Below the pieces are notes generated by a model. It did not search any database, had not been told where the DNA came from, and saw only the letters and a program-made list of their open reading frames with translations. From Natronohydrobacter sp. (GTDB taxonomy: Bacteria > Pseudomonadota > Alphaproteobacteria > Rhodobacterales > Rhodobacteraceae), in contig SKSL01000284.1 of NCBI GenBank assembly GCA_007123015.1, forward strand, positions 1-30,284: a stretch of 30,284 nt of DNA. Direction: 5' to 3'. Made by a program: the position numbers and the translations under genes. The stretch's first letter is position 1. Each line of letters opens with the position of its first letter. This document shows, one piece after another, positions 1 through 8,334 of this stretch.

Positions 1-1434
1 CCGCTGCACGGTTCGACGATCAATGGTGTAAGGGTCTATCCGCCTACCGAGTTGAAGGCAATTATCGAAAAATCGCAATGCCGCGAGGTCCTGTTGGCCA
101 TGCCCAGTATCAACCGGATGCGGCGTCGCAGGATCGTGTCGCGGCTTGAAAGCCTGGAGGTCAAGGTCAAGACGATCCCCGGGATGGGGGATCTGGTGGC
201 CGGTCGGGCGCAATACACCGATTTGCGCCCTGTGACCCCAGAAGACCTGCTGGGCCGCGACCCTGTGCCACCGGACCCCGAACTGATGACCCGCAACATC
301 ACTGGCAAGGTGGTCATGGTCACCGGGGCTGGTGGATCCATCGGGTCCGAACTGTGCCGCCAGATCCTTGCACAGGACCCGGCGCAGTTGATCTTGCTCG
401 ATATTTCAGAATACGCGCTTTACTCGATCGCCACGCAACTGCGCGACCGTACCGACACCGAGGTTGACCGGCTTGTACCGCTTCTTGGCTCGGTTCAGGA
501 TGCCGAACGGATGCGCGCGATCATGGCACGGTTCCGCGTCCAGACCATTTACCACGCGGCCGCCTATAAACATGTCGGACTTGTGGAAGAAAACCTGATC
601 GAGGGGTTGATCAACAATGTCTTTGGCACGCGCGTTCTGGCAGATATTGCCGTGGCGCAAAGAGTAGAGAATTTCATTCTTGTTTCATCCGACAAGACAG
701 TGCGCCCGACAAATGTCATGGGCGCATCGAAACGTCTTGCCGAGTTGATCTGCCAGGCCCATGCCTGCACACAGGCCAAGCTGCCAAAGACCCGCCGCAC
801 GACGTTTTCGATGGTGCGCTTCGGGAATGTTCTGGGGTCTTCCGGTTCCGTCATCCCGCGCTTTCGCGAACAGATCGAACGCGGCGGGCCTGTGACAGTA
901 ACCCACCCGGAAGTGACGCGCTATTTCATGACCGTGACCGAAGCCGCGCAGCTCGTCATTCAGGCCGGCGCCATGGCCCGCGGCGGTGACGTTTTCGTTC
1001 TGGATATGGGAGCGCCTGTCCGCATCCTTGATCTTGCCCGATCCATGATCCGCCAGCATGGACTGACACCTTATATGGTGGATGAGAATGAGCAGCCGAT
1101 TGCCGAAGGGGGCGACATCCCGATCAAGATCATCGGGCTGAAACGGGGTGAGAAGCTTTACGAAGAACTGCTCATTGGCGACAATCCCACTGGCAGTGCA
1201 CATCCGCGGATCATGACCGCCTCGGAAATTGCGATGTCTTCGGACGAACTTGCGAATATCCTTGATGTCATGCAAGCCGCTTGCCGCCGTGGCGATTACC
1301 TGTTCCTGCATCAATTGCTTCTGAACGCGCCGCTCGCTTACAACCCGCAAAGCGATGATATCAACGATCTGACATGGCGTAGAGTGCAGGCACATTCCAA
1401 ATCTGTCGCGACAGCATTACGGGTTGTTCACTGA
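1..1434 (+). CDS. Nucleoside-diphosphate-sugar 4,6-dehydratase, CapD/WbpM class (5' partial)
   Basis: Likely converts a UDP-N-acetyl-hexosamine to its 4-keto-6-deoxy form, an early step in making the first sugar of a surface polysaccharide. The frame is open from base 1, and the residues before the first possible start (LHGSTINGVRVY) read as family sequence, so the gene begins outside the window; the lost part would hold the N-terminal membrane helices of the large (about 600-650 aa) class. Visible: the end of the N-terminal CoA-binding-like domain, a Rossmann TGAGGSIGS at bases 322-348, and SSDK followed by MGASK at about 718-732. The Met in place of the usual SDR Tyr of YxxxK is characteristic of the WbpM-type dehydratases, so it is not a defect. 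Ends in TGA. The next gene lies 445 bp downstream, so the two may not be co-transcribed. Family is certain; exact substrate is inferred. Confidence 0.93.
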   Translation, partial: PLHGSTINGVRVYPPTELKAIIEKSQCREVLLAMPSINRMRRRRIVSRLESLEVKVKTIPGMGDLVAGRAQYTDLRPVTPEDLLGRDPVPPDPELMTRNITGKVVMVTGAGGSIGSELCRQILAQDPAQLILLDISEYALYSIATQLRDRTDTEVDRLVPLLGSVQDAERMRAIMARFRVQTIYHAAAYKHVGLVEENLIEGLINNVFGTRVLADIAVAQRVENFILVSSDKTVRPTNVMGASKRLAELICQAHACTQAKLPKTRRTTFSMVRFGNVLGSSGSVIPRFREQIERGGPVTVTHPEVTRYFMTVTEAAQLVIQAGAMARGGDVFVLDMGAPVRILDLARSMIRQHGLTPYMVDENEQPIAEGGDIPIKIIGLKRGEKLYEELLIGDNPTGSAHPRIMTASEIAMSSDELANILDVMQAACRRGDYLFLHQLLLNAPLAYNPQSDDINDLTWRRVQAHSKSVATALRVVH

Positions 1435-1441
1435 AGGGCGC

Positions 1442-1467
1442 GTCGCGCCGACGCAAACAGGCGCGAC
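1442..1467 (+). terminator. GC-rich hairpin just after the dehydratase stop
   Basis: GTCGCGCC (1442-1449) pairs perfectly with GGCGCGAC (1460-1467) around a 10-nt loop, 8 bases after the TGA. There is no T-run behind it, so it is not a textbook intrinsic terminator. It may stabilise the 3' end or aid Rho-dependent termination. Confidence 0.35.
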
Positions 1468-1576
1468 TTCGGACAACATCAGATCCGCTCTGCAGTGAGA
1501 AAAGCGGATGCGCATCGTAAATGCAGCTTGAGCACATCCGCACGACACCGGCGCACCCATGCATAGCGCCCAAAAT

Positions 1577-1630
1577 AGAGCATGTCGCTCGGAAGTGGTT
1601 ACCGGTTCCGAGCTTTCCGACATGCGAAAA
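1577..1630. repeat. Large bulged palindrome, probable dispersed intergenic element
   Basis: Two nested arm pairs are visible: GCATGTC (1580-1586) with GACATGC (1619-1625), and GCTCGGAA (1587-1594) with TTCCGAGC (1606-1613), separated on the right side by a 5-nt bulge TTTCC. The loop contains GTGG..ACCGG. The layout (GAGCATG, GAAGTGG, ACCGGTTC, CATGC, AAAACAA) resembles, from memory, a palindromic element scattered between genes in many Rhizobiales and some Rhodobacterales genomes. Only one copy occurs in this window. Confidence 0.55.
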
Positions 1631-1879
1631 CAATAGCCCAGAGCGTGTGGCGTGAATGCGAGTGAACACGATACGCTCTCGAGTGCGCGATTACCATGCC
1701 AGTCCGCGCTCAACTGTCGTTGCCCCGGGTATGGAAGCATGTGTGTCATGTCCGCTAGAGCACACGGCGGGGCAGGATTATGCCGGGCTCATGGCATTGC
1801 ATTGACCTTGGCCACAAAGCAGATCACAACCGGGTCACTGCGGATTGATTCCTGCGCGCATTACTCAGGCGAGGCCCCT

Positions 1880-2995
1880 GTGACGAAGTTTTCCACGCGA
1901 CGTGTTTTTCTCATCAGCGCGACTTCACTGGTTTTGACTGGCTGCGCAGTCCCCCGCGGGGCCCCATCGAAAAACGAGGTCCTGAGTGGGGCGAACAGGG
2001 ACGACGCCGATTTTGCCCTTGAGCTTGTGACCCGGGACCGGCTGCCCGACTACGCGCGCTGGTATACGGGCGAGTCGTACCTGACAGCGTCATGGCCATC
2101 ACGCGCAGGCGCGCCAACTGATCAGCGCCTTGCACCCGGCGACAGGCTCGCGTTGCGGATTTGGGATGCAGGCGACAGCTCTCTGATCGCGGCAGCGGGT
2201 GCCCCCTTTGCAGATGTCGAGAATGTGGTCGTGTCGGGCTCGGGGCATATCGACCTGCCTTATATCGATTCGGTCCATGTCGGCGGCTTGACCCTTGCCG
2301 GTGCACGCGCACGGCTGCAGGAACGCCTGACCGAAATCATCCCCTCTGCACAAGTCCAGGCCGAAGTGACCCAGGGACGCCGCAACTCGGTCGATATCGT
2401 CGCAGGTGTTGCAAGTTCCGGTTCCTATCCCATGAGCGAGCGGAATCTTGCCCTGACAAGCTTGCTGGCCTCAGCAGGCGGCGTGAAGGACAGCCTGAAC
2501 AATCCTGTAGTGCAGATCACGCGCGGGGGCCGTGTCTATCGCCAGACGCTCGAAAAAATCCTGTCTGACCCGACGCATGATCCCGGTTTGCAAGGTGGCG
2601 ACAGGATCGCCGTCATCCCTGATCCGCGCAAGTTCACTGTTCTTGGCGCAACAGGCTCTGAGCAGGTCATGGATTTCGACGCGCATGAAATCTCTGCCCT
2701 TCGCGCCGTCTCAATGACCGGCGGGATGAGTGATGCGCGGGCAGATCCGAAGGGGATTCTGGTGCTGCGCCGGTATCCGGCGGCGAAAGTCGGACATGCA
2801 GGCGGTCCCGAGAAGGATCGCGTGGTGTTCAGCTTCGACCTGACGCGCGCAGACGGGCTGTTCAGCGCTGACGAGTTCAAGCTGCAAGACGGTGATATCT
2901 TGCTGGCCACTCAAGCCCCTGCGACGACCGTGCAACGGGTGCTGGGTCTGTTCGGCGCGCTTCTGGGCACCAGCACGGCTGTTCAGGCCCTGTGA
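1880..2995 (+). CDS. Wza-like polysaccharide export outer-membrane lipoprotein
   Basis: Predicted OPX-family protein (371 aa) that forms or feeds the outer-membrane channel for capsule or exopolysaccharide. I chose GTG 1880 because AGGCGAGG ends 5 nt upstream and the protein then starts with a lipoprotein signal: STRRVFL at residues 5-11, a hydrophobic stretch, and the lipobox LTGC with Cys22. The Arg-Arg in an S/T-R-R-x-F-L setting looks like a Tat signal. After the linker, LAPGDRLALRIWD (about 84-96) and the GHIDLPYI segment mark the Poly_export domain (about 83-165), followed by SLBB-like sequence (about 170-250 and again near 290-360). The stop overlaps the GTG of the next gene (GTGA), so translation is coupled to the SDR and phosphoglycosyl transferase genes. 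Transport mechanism (Wzy or ABC type) cannot be told from here. Confidence 0.88.
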   Translation: MTKFSTRRVFLISATSLVLTGCAVPRGAPSKNEVLSGANRDDADFALELVTRDRLPDYARWYTGESYLTASWPSRAGAPTDQRLAPGDRLALRIWDAGDSSLIAAAGAPFADVENVVVSGSGHIDLPYIDSVHVGGLTLAGARARLQERLTEIIPSAQVQAEVTQGRRNSVDIVAGVASSGSYPMSERNLALTSLLASAGGVKDSLNNPVVQITRGGRVYRQTLEKILSDPTHDPGLQGGDRIAVIPDPRKFTVLGATGSEQVMDFDAHEISALRAVSMTGGMSDARADPKGILVLRRYPAAKVGHAGGPEKDRVVFSFDLTRADGLFSADEFKLQDGDILLATQAPATTVQRVLGLFGALLGTSTAVQAL

Positions 2996-3825
2996 GCCGT
3001 GTCCTTGTTCTCGGTGCCACCGGGCGTCTGGGCGCGATGCTGCAGCGACACTGGTCGCAAGGTCAACTTCAACCGATCTGGCACGGGCGCAATCTGCAAG
3101 GGACGAATTGCACATTTGACCTGCTTGACCAGCATTCATGGCCCAAAGTTCTGCAGGCCGATATTATCTTGTGTTTTGCAGGTATCGTTCCCGGCAAGGG
3201 CGATCTGAACCTGAATGTGACGCTTGGGGAAGCGGCGGTACAGCTTGGGGCGAAACTGGGCGCGCGGCGGGTCTTTCTGTCGTCTTCGGCGGCGATCTAC
3301 GGGGGCGGGTCCGGGGCGCTGCACGAAGCAGATCCGCTTGCCCCTGCCCTGCCCTATGGTCAGACGAAATTGCAGATGGAACGCGCGGCTGCCGCGCTTG
3401 GCGCAGGCTTGGGCGTGGCGGTCACGTCCTTGCGGATCGGCAATGTGGCCGGGGCCGATGCGCTACTTGCGCAACCCGGCAAAGAGCGCAGGCTGGACCA
3501 ATTCAGCGACGGACAAGGGCCACGGCGGTCCTATATCGGCCCTAGTGCCCTGGCCGGGATGCTTGGCAGCCTGTGCATGGCCGAAGCAGACAGCACGGCC
3601 CTGCCCGATTGCCTGAATATCGCGCTTGATGGGGCCGTTGCCATGGCAGATCTGTGTCACGCGGCCGGGCTGGAGGTGATCTGGCGCCCTGCCCCGCCAG
3701 AGGCCCTGCCCGAGGTCACACTCGATGTCACGCGTCTTGGCGCTATCATCCCGGTGCCCAAAGCCTGCCCTGCCCAGATCATCGCGGATTGGCGTGCAGA
3801 CGCATCGAACAAGGAGGGCGCATGA
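2992..3825 (+). CDS. NAD(P)-dependent sugar epimerase/reductase (SDR family)
   Basis: Extended-type short-chain dehydrogenase/reductase of 277 aa, likely modifying a nucleotide sugar for the polysaccharide made by this locus. It starts at GTG 2992, overlapping the upstream stop by 4 bp. The N-terminus RVLVLGATGRLGAML (3-17) is the dinucleotide-binding glycine motif; SSSAAIYG (97-104) and YGQTK with Tyr122 and Lys126 form the catalytic Ser-Tyr-Lys set. The length is a little short for an extended SDR and the C-terminal substrate part is not diagnostic, so 4-epimerase and 4-reductase are both possible. Its TGA overlaps the ATG of the sugar transferase gene, placing it in a tightly coupled three-gene unit. 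Confidence 0.85.
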   Translation: MSRVLVLGATGRLGAMLQRHWSQGQLQPIWHGRNLQGTNCTFDLLDQHSWPKVLQADIILCFAGIVPGKGDLNLNVTLGEAAVQLGAKLGARRVFLSSSAAIYGGGSGALHEADPLAPALPYGQTKLQMERAAAALGAGLGVAVTSLRIGNVAGADALLAQPGKERRLDQFSDGQGPRRSYIGPSALAGMLGSLCMAEADSTALPDCLNIALDGAVAMADLCHAAGLEVIWRPAPPEALPEVTLDVTRLGAIIPVPKACPAQIIADWRADASNKEGA

Positions 3826-4466
3826 CCGCGTCGAAACGGCTGACCGATCTGCTGCTGGTCCTGTTTCTGGCACCGCTGCTGCTGCCCGCGCTGCTGCTGG
3901 CCTGTGTGGTCCTCTGGGCCCGGCAGGGCCGTCCGATCTTCTATCTCAGCGAACGGATGCGCGCGCCGGGCCAGCCCTTCACGCTCTGGAAACTGCGCAC
4001 CATGCATCAGGTCGCGCGCGATTCGGGTGTGTCCGGCGGCGACAAGGTGGCTCGGATCACACCGCTCGGGGCGCTTTTGCGCCGCAGCCGCATGGATGAA
4101 TTGCCGCAATTGTGGAACATCCTGCGCGGCGATATCTCTTTCGTGGGCCCAAGGCCGCCCTTGCGGCTTTATGTCGAGCGTTTCCCGGCGCTCTATGCAG
4201 AAGTGCTGCGCGCGCGGCCCGGTGTGACAGGGCTGGCAAGTCTGGTCTATGCGGGTCACGAAGCGCAGCTTCTTGCGCGGTGCCGCACTGCCGAAGAGAC
4301 CGACGCCAGCTATGCGCGCAACTGCGTGCCGCGCAAGGCGCGGATCGACCTGATCTATCACCAGCATCACTCTGTCGGCTTCGATCTGTGGCTGATCGCC
4401 ATCACAGCCCTGCGCGTGCTCGGCATGGCGCGCGGCAAGCGCTTGCCGCGCCCGCCGCGCTGGTGA
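3822..4466 (+). CDS. Small monotopic phosphoglycosyl transferase (PglC-like sugar transferase)
   Basis: Transfers a sugar phosphate from a UDP-sugar to undecaprenyl phosphate at the inner membrane, the priming step of glycan assembly. At 214 aa it is the short PglC-like form, with only the catalytic domain and one N-terminal hydrophobic segment (about 8-32) expected to act as a re-entrant helix. Family signatures are FTLWKLRTM (53-61), RMDELPQLWN (90-99) with the catalytic Asp92-Glu93 dyad, and ISFVGPRPP (105-113). The start at ATG 3822 overlaps the previous TGA and has an ideal AAGGAGGG 8-12 nt upstream. It is the last gene of the + strand trio and converges on rmlA with a 44-bp gap. Substrate is plausibly the product of the upstream dehydratase pathway (inference). 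Confidence 0.92.
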   Translation: MTASKRLTDLLLVLFLAPLLLPALLLACVVLWARQGRPIFYLSERMRAPGQPFTLWKLRTMHQVARDSGVSGGDKVARITPLGALLRRSRMDELPQLWNILRGDISFVGPRPPLRLYVERFPALYAEVLRARPGVTGLASLVYAGHEAQLLARCRTAEETDASYARNCVPRKARIDLIYHQHHSVGFDLWLIAITALRVLGMARGKRLPRPPRW

Positions 4467-4510
4467 TCAGCAGCGCGAGCTGCAGCAACGTCGCGCCTGT
4501 CAGGCTGTCG

Positions 4511-5383
4511 TCACTCGACATTGTTCAAGAGCTGCTGACCATATTGGTTCTTGGCAAAAAGCTCGGCCCGTGCGCGCAACTGGTCGGAACTGATCCAGCC
4601 ATTGTGAAAGGCAATCTCATCGGGACTGCCGATCTGCTGGCCCTGACGCTCGGACAAGGTGCGCACGAAGTTGCCCGCATCGAGCAGGCTGGCATGTGTT
4701 CCCGTATCGAACCAGGCATAGCCGCGCCCCATCTTCTGGACCTGAAGCGCACCTTCCGACAGGTAGCTTTCCAGCAGATCCGTGATTTCCAACTCGCCCC
4801 TTGGTGAGGGCGTTATGGCGCGCGCGCGCGCTGGCGCTGAACCGTCCACGAAATAAAGGCCGGTCACTGCATATGGCGATTGCGGCACTTGCGGCTTTTC
4901 AATGATCGAGACAACCTTGTCCTGCGCATCAAACGCCACGACGCCGTATCGCTCCGGGTCCGAAACGCGATAGCCGAAAACAGTCGCCCCGGACGGTTGC
5001 GCATCGGCCGCGTGCAACATCTCGACCAGGCCATGGCCAAAGAAGATATTATCCCCCAGAACCATCAAGGCAGGCGCCCCGGCCAGGAAATCTTCAGCCA
5101 TAATGAAGGCCTGCGCCAGACCGTCGGGGCTGTTCTGCACAATCCAGGTCAGTTGCAAGCCCCATTGGCTGCCATCGCCCAGCAAGCGCTGGAACTGGGC
5201 CTGATCCTGTGGCGTGGTGATGACAGCGATCTCGCGGATACCGGCCAGCATCAGCACAGAAAGCGGGTAATAGATCATTGGCTTGTCATAGACAGGCAGC
5301 ATCTGCTTGCTGACGCCCATGGTCACGGGGTAAAGTCGCGTGCCCGATCCCCCGGCCAGAATGATCCCCTTGCGCATGGTCAT
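4511..5383 (-). CDS. rmlA: Glucose-1-phosphate thymidylyltransferase
   Basis: Makes dTDP-glucose from dTTP and glucose-1-phosphate, the first step of dTDP-L-rhamnose synthesis (cytoplasmic). The 290-aa protein has the nucleotidyltransferase loop GGSGTRLYPVT (11-21), SKQMLPVYDKPMIYYPL (25-41) and the metal-binding VLGDNIFFG (108-116), all typical of RmlA/RfbA; the length is normal. The ATG at 5383 overlaps the rmlD stop by 4 bp; a second ATG lies two codons in (5377). It is the last gene of the operon rmlC-B-D-A and ends facing the sugar transferase gene. The enzyme is usually feedback-inhibited by dTDP-rhamnose (family knowledge). Confidence 0.97.
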   Translation of the reverse strand: MTMRKGIILAGGSGTRLYPVTMGVSKQMLPVYDKPMIYYPLSVLMLAGIREIAVITTPQDQAQFQRLLGDGSQWGLQLTWIVQNSPDGLAQAFIMAEDFLAGAPALMVLGDNIFFGHGLVEMLHAADAQPSGATVFGYRVSDPERYGVVAFDAQDKVVSIIEKPQVPQSPYAVTGLYFVDGSAPARARAITPSPRGELEITDLLESYLSEGALQVQKMGRGYAWFDTGTHASLLDAGNFVRTLSERQGQQIGSPDEIAFHNGWISSDQLRARAELFAKNQYGQQLLNNVE

Positions 5384-6234
5384 GCTGTTCCCTTCAATTC
5401 CGAAATGACAGTTTTCAAATCAGTGCGCCAATCTGGCTGGGCCAGACCGAAGCGTTCAAGCCGCGCACAGTCAAGGCGCGAATTCAAGGGCCGGGGTGCG
5501 GGCGTCGGATAGGCCGCAGAGGGGATATCCTCGATCTGACAGCTCAGCGCGGCCTCGGCCATGATGGTCCGCGCGAAATCGGCCCAACTGGTCGCAGGTG
5601 CCCCCGAAAAGTGATAGACGCCCGAAAGCTCCGGGCGGGCGCGCAAATCCGTTGCGATCCGCAGACAGGCCATCGCAATCGCCTGTGCAGAGGTCGGCCC
5701 GCCAATCTGATCGGCGACCACTGTAAGACGCGTGCGCTCGGCACCAAGCCGAAGCATCGTTTTCACGAAATTGGTGCCATGGGCTGAAAAGACCCAACTG
5801 GTGCGCAGGATCGCATATGTCCCGCCCGCAGCGCGTACATGCGCCTCGCCTTTCAGCTTCGAACGCCCATAAGCCCCTAAAGGCGCGGTCGGATGCTCAG
5901 GCGTAAAGGGCTGATCGCCCGCGCCGTCAAAAACGTAGTCGGTCGAGATCTGCACAAACGGGATCGACTGCGCGGCACAGGCGCGGGCCATGGCGGCCGG
6001 GGCCTCGGCATTGATGATCGTGGCAAGGTCCTCCTCGGCCTCGGCCCGGTCGACGGCGGTCCAGGCGGCTGCATTGATCACGGCATCGGGGGCATGGGCC
6101 AGAATGGCGTCGTGACAGGCCATCGGATCGCGTAGATCGGCCTGTTCCCGACTCAGGAAGGCCGCCCTCGGCGCAATCCGGGCCAATTCGCGCGCGACCT
6201 GACCACTCTGGCCGAAAACGAGAAGCGTCATCAC
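5380..6234 (-). CDS. rmlD: dTDP-4-dehydrorhamnose reductase
   Basis: Last step of dTDP-L-rhamnose synthesis: NAD(P)H reduction of dTDP-4-dehydrorhamnose. The 284-aa SDR starts with LLVFGQSGQVARELA (4-18), has the family stretch ISTDYVFDG (96-104) and catalytic YGRSK (Tyr122, Lys126). Two adjacent starts are possible: GTG 6234 or the next codon ATG 6231; a purine-rich AAAAGAGAG lies just upstream and suits either. A 93-bp gap separates it from rmlB; its stop overlaps rmlA. The C-terminal PRPLNSRLD segment is typical of RmlD. Confidence 0.95.
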   Translation of the reverse strand: MMTLLVFGQSGQVARELARIAPRAAFLSREQADLRDPMACHDAILAHAPDAVINAAAWTAVDRAEAEEDLATIINAEAPAAMARACAAQSIPFVQISTDYVFDGAGDQPFTPEHPTAPLGAYGRSKLKGEAHVRAAGGTYAILRTSWVFSAHGTNFVKTMLRLGAERTRLTVVADQIGGPTSAQAIAMACLRIATDLRARPELSGVYHFSGAPATSWADFARTIMAEAALSCQIEDIPSAAYPTPAPRPLNSRLDCARLERFGLAQPDWRTDLKTVISELKGTA

Positions 6235-6327
6235 TACATACTCTCTTTTGGTGCTGGCCTGACCGTAGCGCGCGGCCAGCGATCCCTTGCCTGCAATCCG
6301 CGCCTCCGCCCGACCAATGACCCAGGC

Positions 6328-7389
6328 TTACGCCTTGGTGGCAGCACTCACCCCCAACCGCTCGCCCACGCCCTTGCGGGTCTGCAAGGGCCGCCACCAG
6401 GCCTCATTCGCCAGATACCAGGCGACAGTGCGGCGCAGCCCTTCTTCGACAGTGACCGAAGGCCGCCAGCCCAGTTCGGTGCGGATCCGCTGCGGATCAA
6501 TGGCATAGCGCGCGTCATGGCCGGGGCGGTCGGTGACAAAGGTGATCTGATCAGAATAGCTGCCCTCGGCTTTGGGCTGCAACTCATCAAGAATGGTGCA
6601 GAGCGTGCGCACGAGGTCCAGATTGGTCCGCTCATTCTCGCCGCCGATATTGTAGCTGCGCCCCAAGGGCCCTTTTTCCAGCACCAGCAGCAGCGCATCT
6701 GCGTGATCCTCGACATAAAGCCAGTCGCGAATATTCGAGCCATCCCCATAAATCGGCAGCGGCTTGCCTGCGAGCGCATTGAGGATGATCACAGGCACCA
6801 GCTTTTCGGGAAAGTGATAGGGGCCGTAATTGTTTGAGCAATTGGTCAGCACGACAGGCAGGCCGAAGGTCTCGAACCAGGCGCGCACCAGGTGATCCGA
6901 CGCAGCTTTCGACGCCGAATAGGGCGAGCGCGGATCATAGGGGGTGTCTTCGGTAAAGCGTTTCTCCTGATCCGCAGGCAGCGATCCGAAAACTTCATCG
7001 GTCGAGATATGATGGAAGCGGAACCCGGCAGGCTGACCTGCGCGCAACCAATGCGCGCGGGCGGCTTCGAGCAGATTGTAAGTGCCGGTCACATTGGTCG
7101 AAATGAAATCCCCCGGACTGTCGATCGAGCGGTCAACATGGCTTTCTGCGGCCAGATGCATCACCGCATCGGGCGCGTGGGTCGCGAAAATCCGCTCCAG
7201 CGCCGCCCGGTCACGGATATCGGCCTGTTCGAAACTGTAAAGCGGGCTGTCGGCCACAGAGGCGACATTCTCCAGACAGGCCGCATAGGTCAGTGCATCC
7301 AGATTGACCACATGATGCCCACGCGCCACAGCCAGACGCACAACGGCAGATCCGATGAACCCGGCCCCACCTGTAACCAGCAGCTTCAT
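6328..7389 (-). CDS. rmlB: dTDP-glucose 4,6-dehydratase
   Basis: Converts dTDP-glucose to dTDP-4-keto-6-deoxyglucose, second step of the rhamnose pathway. The 353-aa protein shows the NAD-binding VTGGAGFIGS (5-14), HLAAESHVDRSI (78-89), the catalytic TDEVFG (Thr130-Asp131-Glu132) and YSASK (Tyr157, Lys161), and YGDGSNIRDWLYVEDH further on; all residues of the RmlB active site are intact and the length is normal. Its ATG overlaps the rmlC stop by 4 bp, so the two are translationally coupled. Confidence 0.97.
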   Translation of the reverse strand: MKLLVTGGAGFIGSAVVRLAVARGHHVVNLDALTYAACLENVASVADSPLYSFEQADIRDRAALERIFATHAPDAVMHLAAESHVDRSIDSPGDFISTNVTGTYNLLEAARAHWLRAGQPAGFRFHHISTDEVFGSLPADQEKRFTEDTPYDPRSPYSASKAASDHLVRAWFETFGLPVVLTNCSNNYGPYHFPEKLVPVIILNALAGKPLPIYGDGSNIRDWLYVEDHADALLLVLEKGPLGRSYNIGGENERTNLDLVRTLCTILDELQPKAEGSYSDQITFVTDRPGHDARYAIDPQRIRTELGWRPSVTVEEGLRRTVAWYLANEAWWRPLQTRKGVGERLGVSAATKA

Positions 7390-7949
7390 GTCGCAGCCTC
7401 ATGGGTGAAAGGCGAAGACCAGTCTGCAAAGGCCGGGGCGGTGGCATCCTTGTCACTGAGCGCAGGCGCCGCTGTCAGCCCCCAGTCAATGCCCACACTG
7501 TCCCATAACACACTGCCATCTGCCGCGGGCTCGTAGAATCCTGTGCATTTATAGGCCACGAGTGTATCAGGCAGGCGCGTTACGAACCCATGCAGAAAGC
7601 CTTCGGGGATCCAGAGCAGCTGGCCGTTTTCTGCACTCAGTTCCGCGCCGACCCACTGGCCAAAGGTTGCACTGCCCTTGCGGATATCAACCGCCACATC
7701 AAAAATGGCACCTGACGGGCAGCCGACCAGCTTGCCCTGGGCATGGGGCGGTGACTGGTAATGCAGCCCGCGCACTGTCCCCACATCCCGCGACAGGGAC
7801 AGATTGTCCTGCACGAAACTCAGATCCAACCCGTGCTCTGCCATCCGGCGCGCATTCCAGGTTTCGACGAAGAAGCCGCGTGTGTCAGCAAAACGCCGCG
7901 GTTTCAGAATCAGCACATCGGGGATGGCAGTCGGGATGATTTCAAGCAC
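7386..7949 (-). CDS. rmlC: dTDP-4-dehydrorhamnose 3,5-epimerase
   Basis: Epimerises C3 and C5 of the 4-keto-6-deoxy sugar, third step of dTDP-L-rhamnose synthesis. I start it at GTG 7949 rather than the far upstream ATG 8057: the resulting 187 aa begins LEIIPTAIPDVLIL as the family does, and AAGGA sits about 10 nt upstream, while the longer N-terminus matches nothing. Cupin motifs are present: RGFFVETW (25-32), VRGLHYQ with catalytic His63, QGKLVGC (71-77) and IPEGFLHGF (114-122). It is the first gene of the rml operon, so the operon promoter should lie between 7950 and about 8300. Confidence 0.95.
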   Translation of the reverse strand: MLEIIPTAIPDVLILKPRRFADTRGFFVETWNARRMAEHGLDLSFVQDNLSLSRDVGTVRGLHYQSPPHAQGKLVGCPSGAIFDVAVDIRKGSATFGQWVGAELSAENGQLLWIPEGFLHGFVTRLPDTLVAYKCTGFYEPAADGSVLWDSVGIDWGLTAAPALSDKDATAPAFADWSSPFTHEAAT

Positions 7950-8334
7950 GCGCCGCAGGTCCTTGCCACATGTCACTTCAGGTCTATGAGGCGGCCTGCA
8001 TGCGGTCAACCCCTCAAGAAAAAGGAAATCTGCATGCCCCCGAAACTGGTCCCGCACTCGGCAGATGACGCTTTATCGCATCTAAGTCCGCATTTGCAGG
8101 AGTTCGGTCACTTCCGTCAACGCGAAGAACGTCAACCCTCTGCACCATCGCTTGCGCGCTGCGCTCTGCGCCACGTCAACATGGCGCATTCGGAAGCCGC
8201 CGATGCTGCGCTCGCAGCTTGAAGGCGTGGCCACCCGAGCCATCGTAAAAAAGCTTGATTATTGGAATTTTATAGGTATCACGTGACCTGAGAGGCGTGC
8301 TGTTCAGAAGCTGCCGAAATTTCGGTCACAAGAT
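7950..8334. other. Divergent intergenic region between rmlC and the RTX gene
   Basis: I see no gene here. Open frames exist on both strands but none has a recognisable protein or a good ribosome binding site. The right part, from about 8241 to 8420, is markedly AT-rich compared with its surroundings (for example TTGATTATTGGAATTTTATAGG near 8255-8276, read with breaks), a base composition suggestive of promoter DNA or of acquired DNA. It must hold the rml operon promoter (-) and the promoter of the RTX gene (+), but no -35/-10 pair was good enough to call. Confidence 0.5.

Larger units (their letters stand above)
1435..1879. other. Non-coding gap between dehydratase and export-lipoprotein genes
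   Basis: No convincing gene. The export-protein frame stays open leftward to about 1652, but that extension is Cys/Arg-rich, unlike the family, and precedes a clear lipoprotein signal peptide, so I treat it as untranslated. The gap holds a GC hairpin right after the dehydratase stop and a large palindromic element (both listed separately). A further weaker inverted pair is GAGCGT at 1641-1646 with ACGCTC at 1673-1678. I could not pick out a trustworthy -35/-10 pair. Confidence 0.6.

Noticed and set aside
1652..1879. Upstream extension of the export-lipoprotein frame to an ATG at 1652
   Set aside because: The added 76 residues are Cys- and Arg-rich and unlike the family, and they would bury the signal peptide; GTG 1880 has a good ribosome binding site.
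4467..4510. Possible terminator between the sugar transferase and rmlA (GCAGC / GCTGC with a GCGA loop)
   Set aside because: Only 5 bp of stem, no T-run on either strand.
7761..8222. Open frame over the start of rmlC and the adjoining gap
   Set aside because: Overlaps rmlC in antisense and resembles no protein I know; no ribosome binding site.
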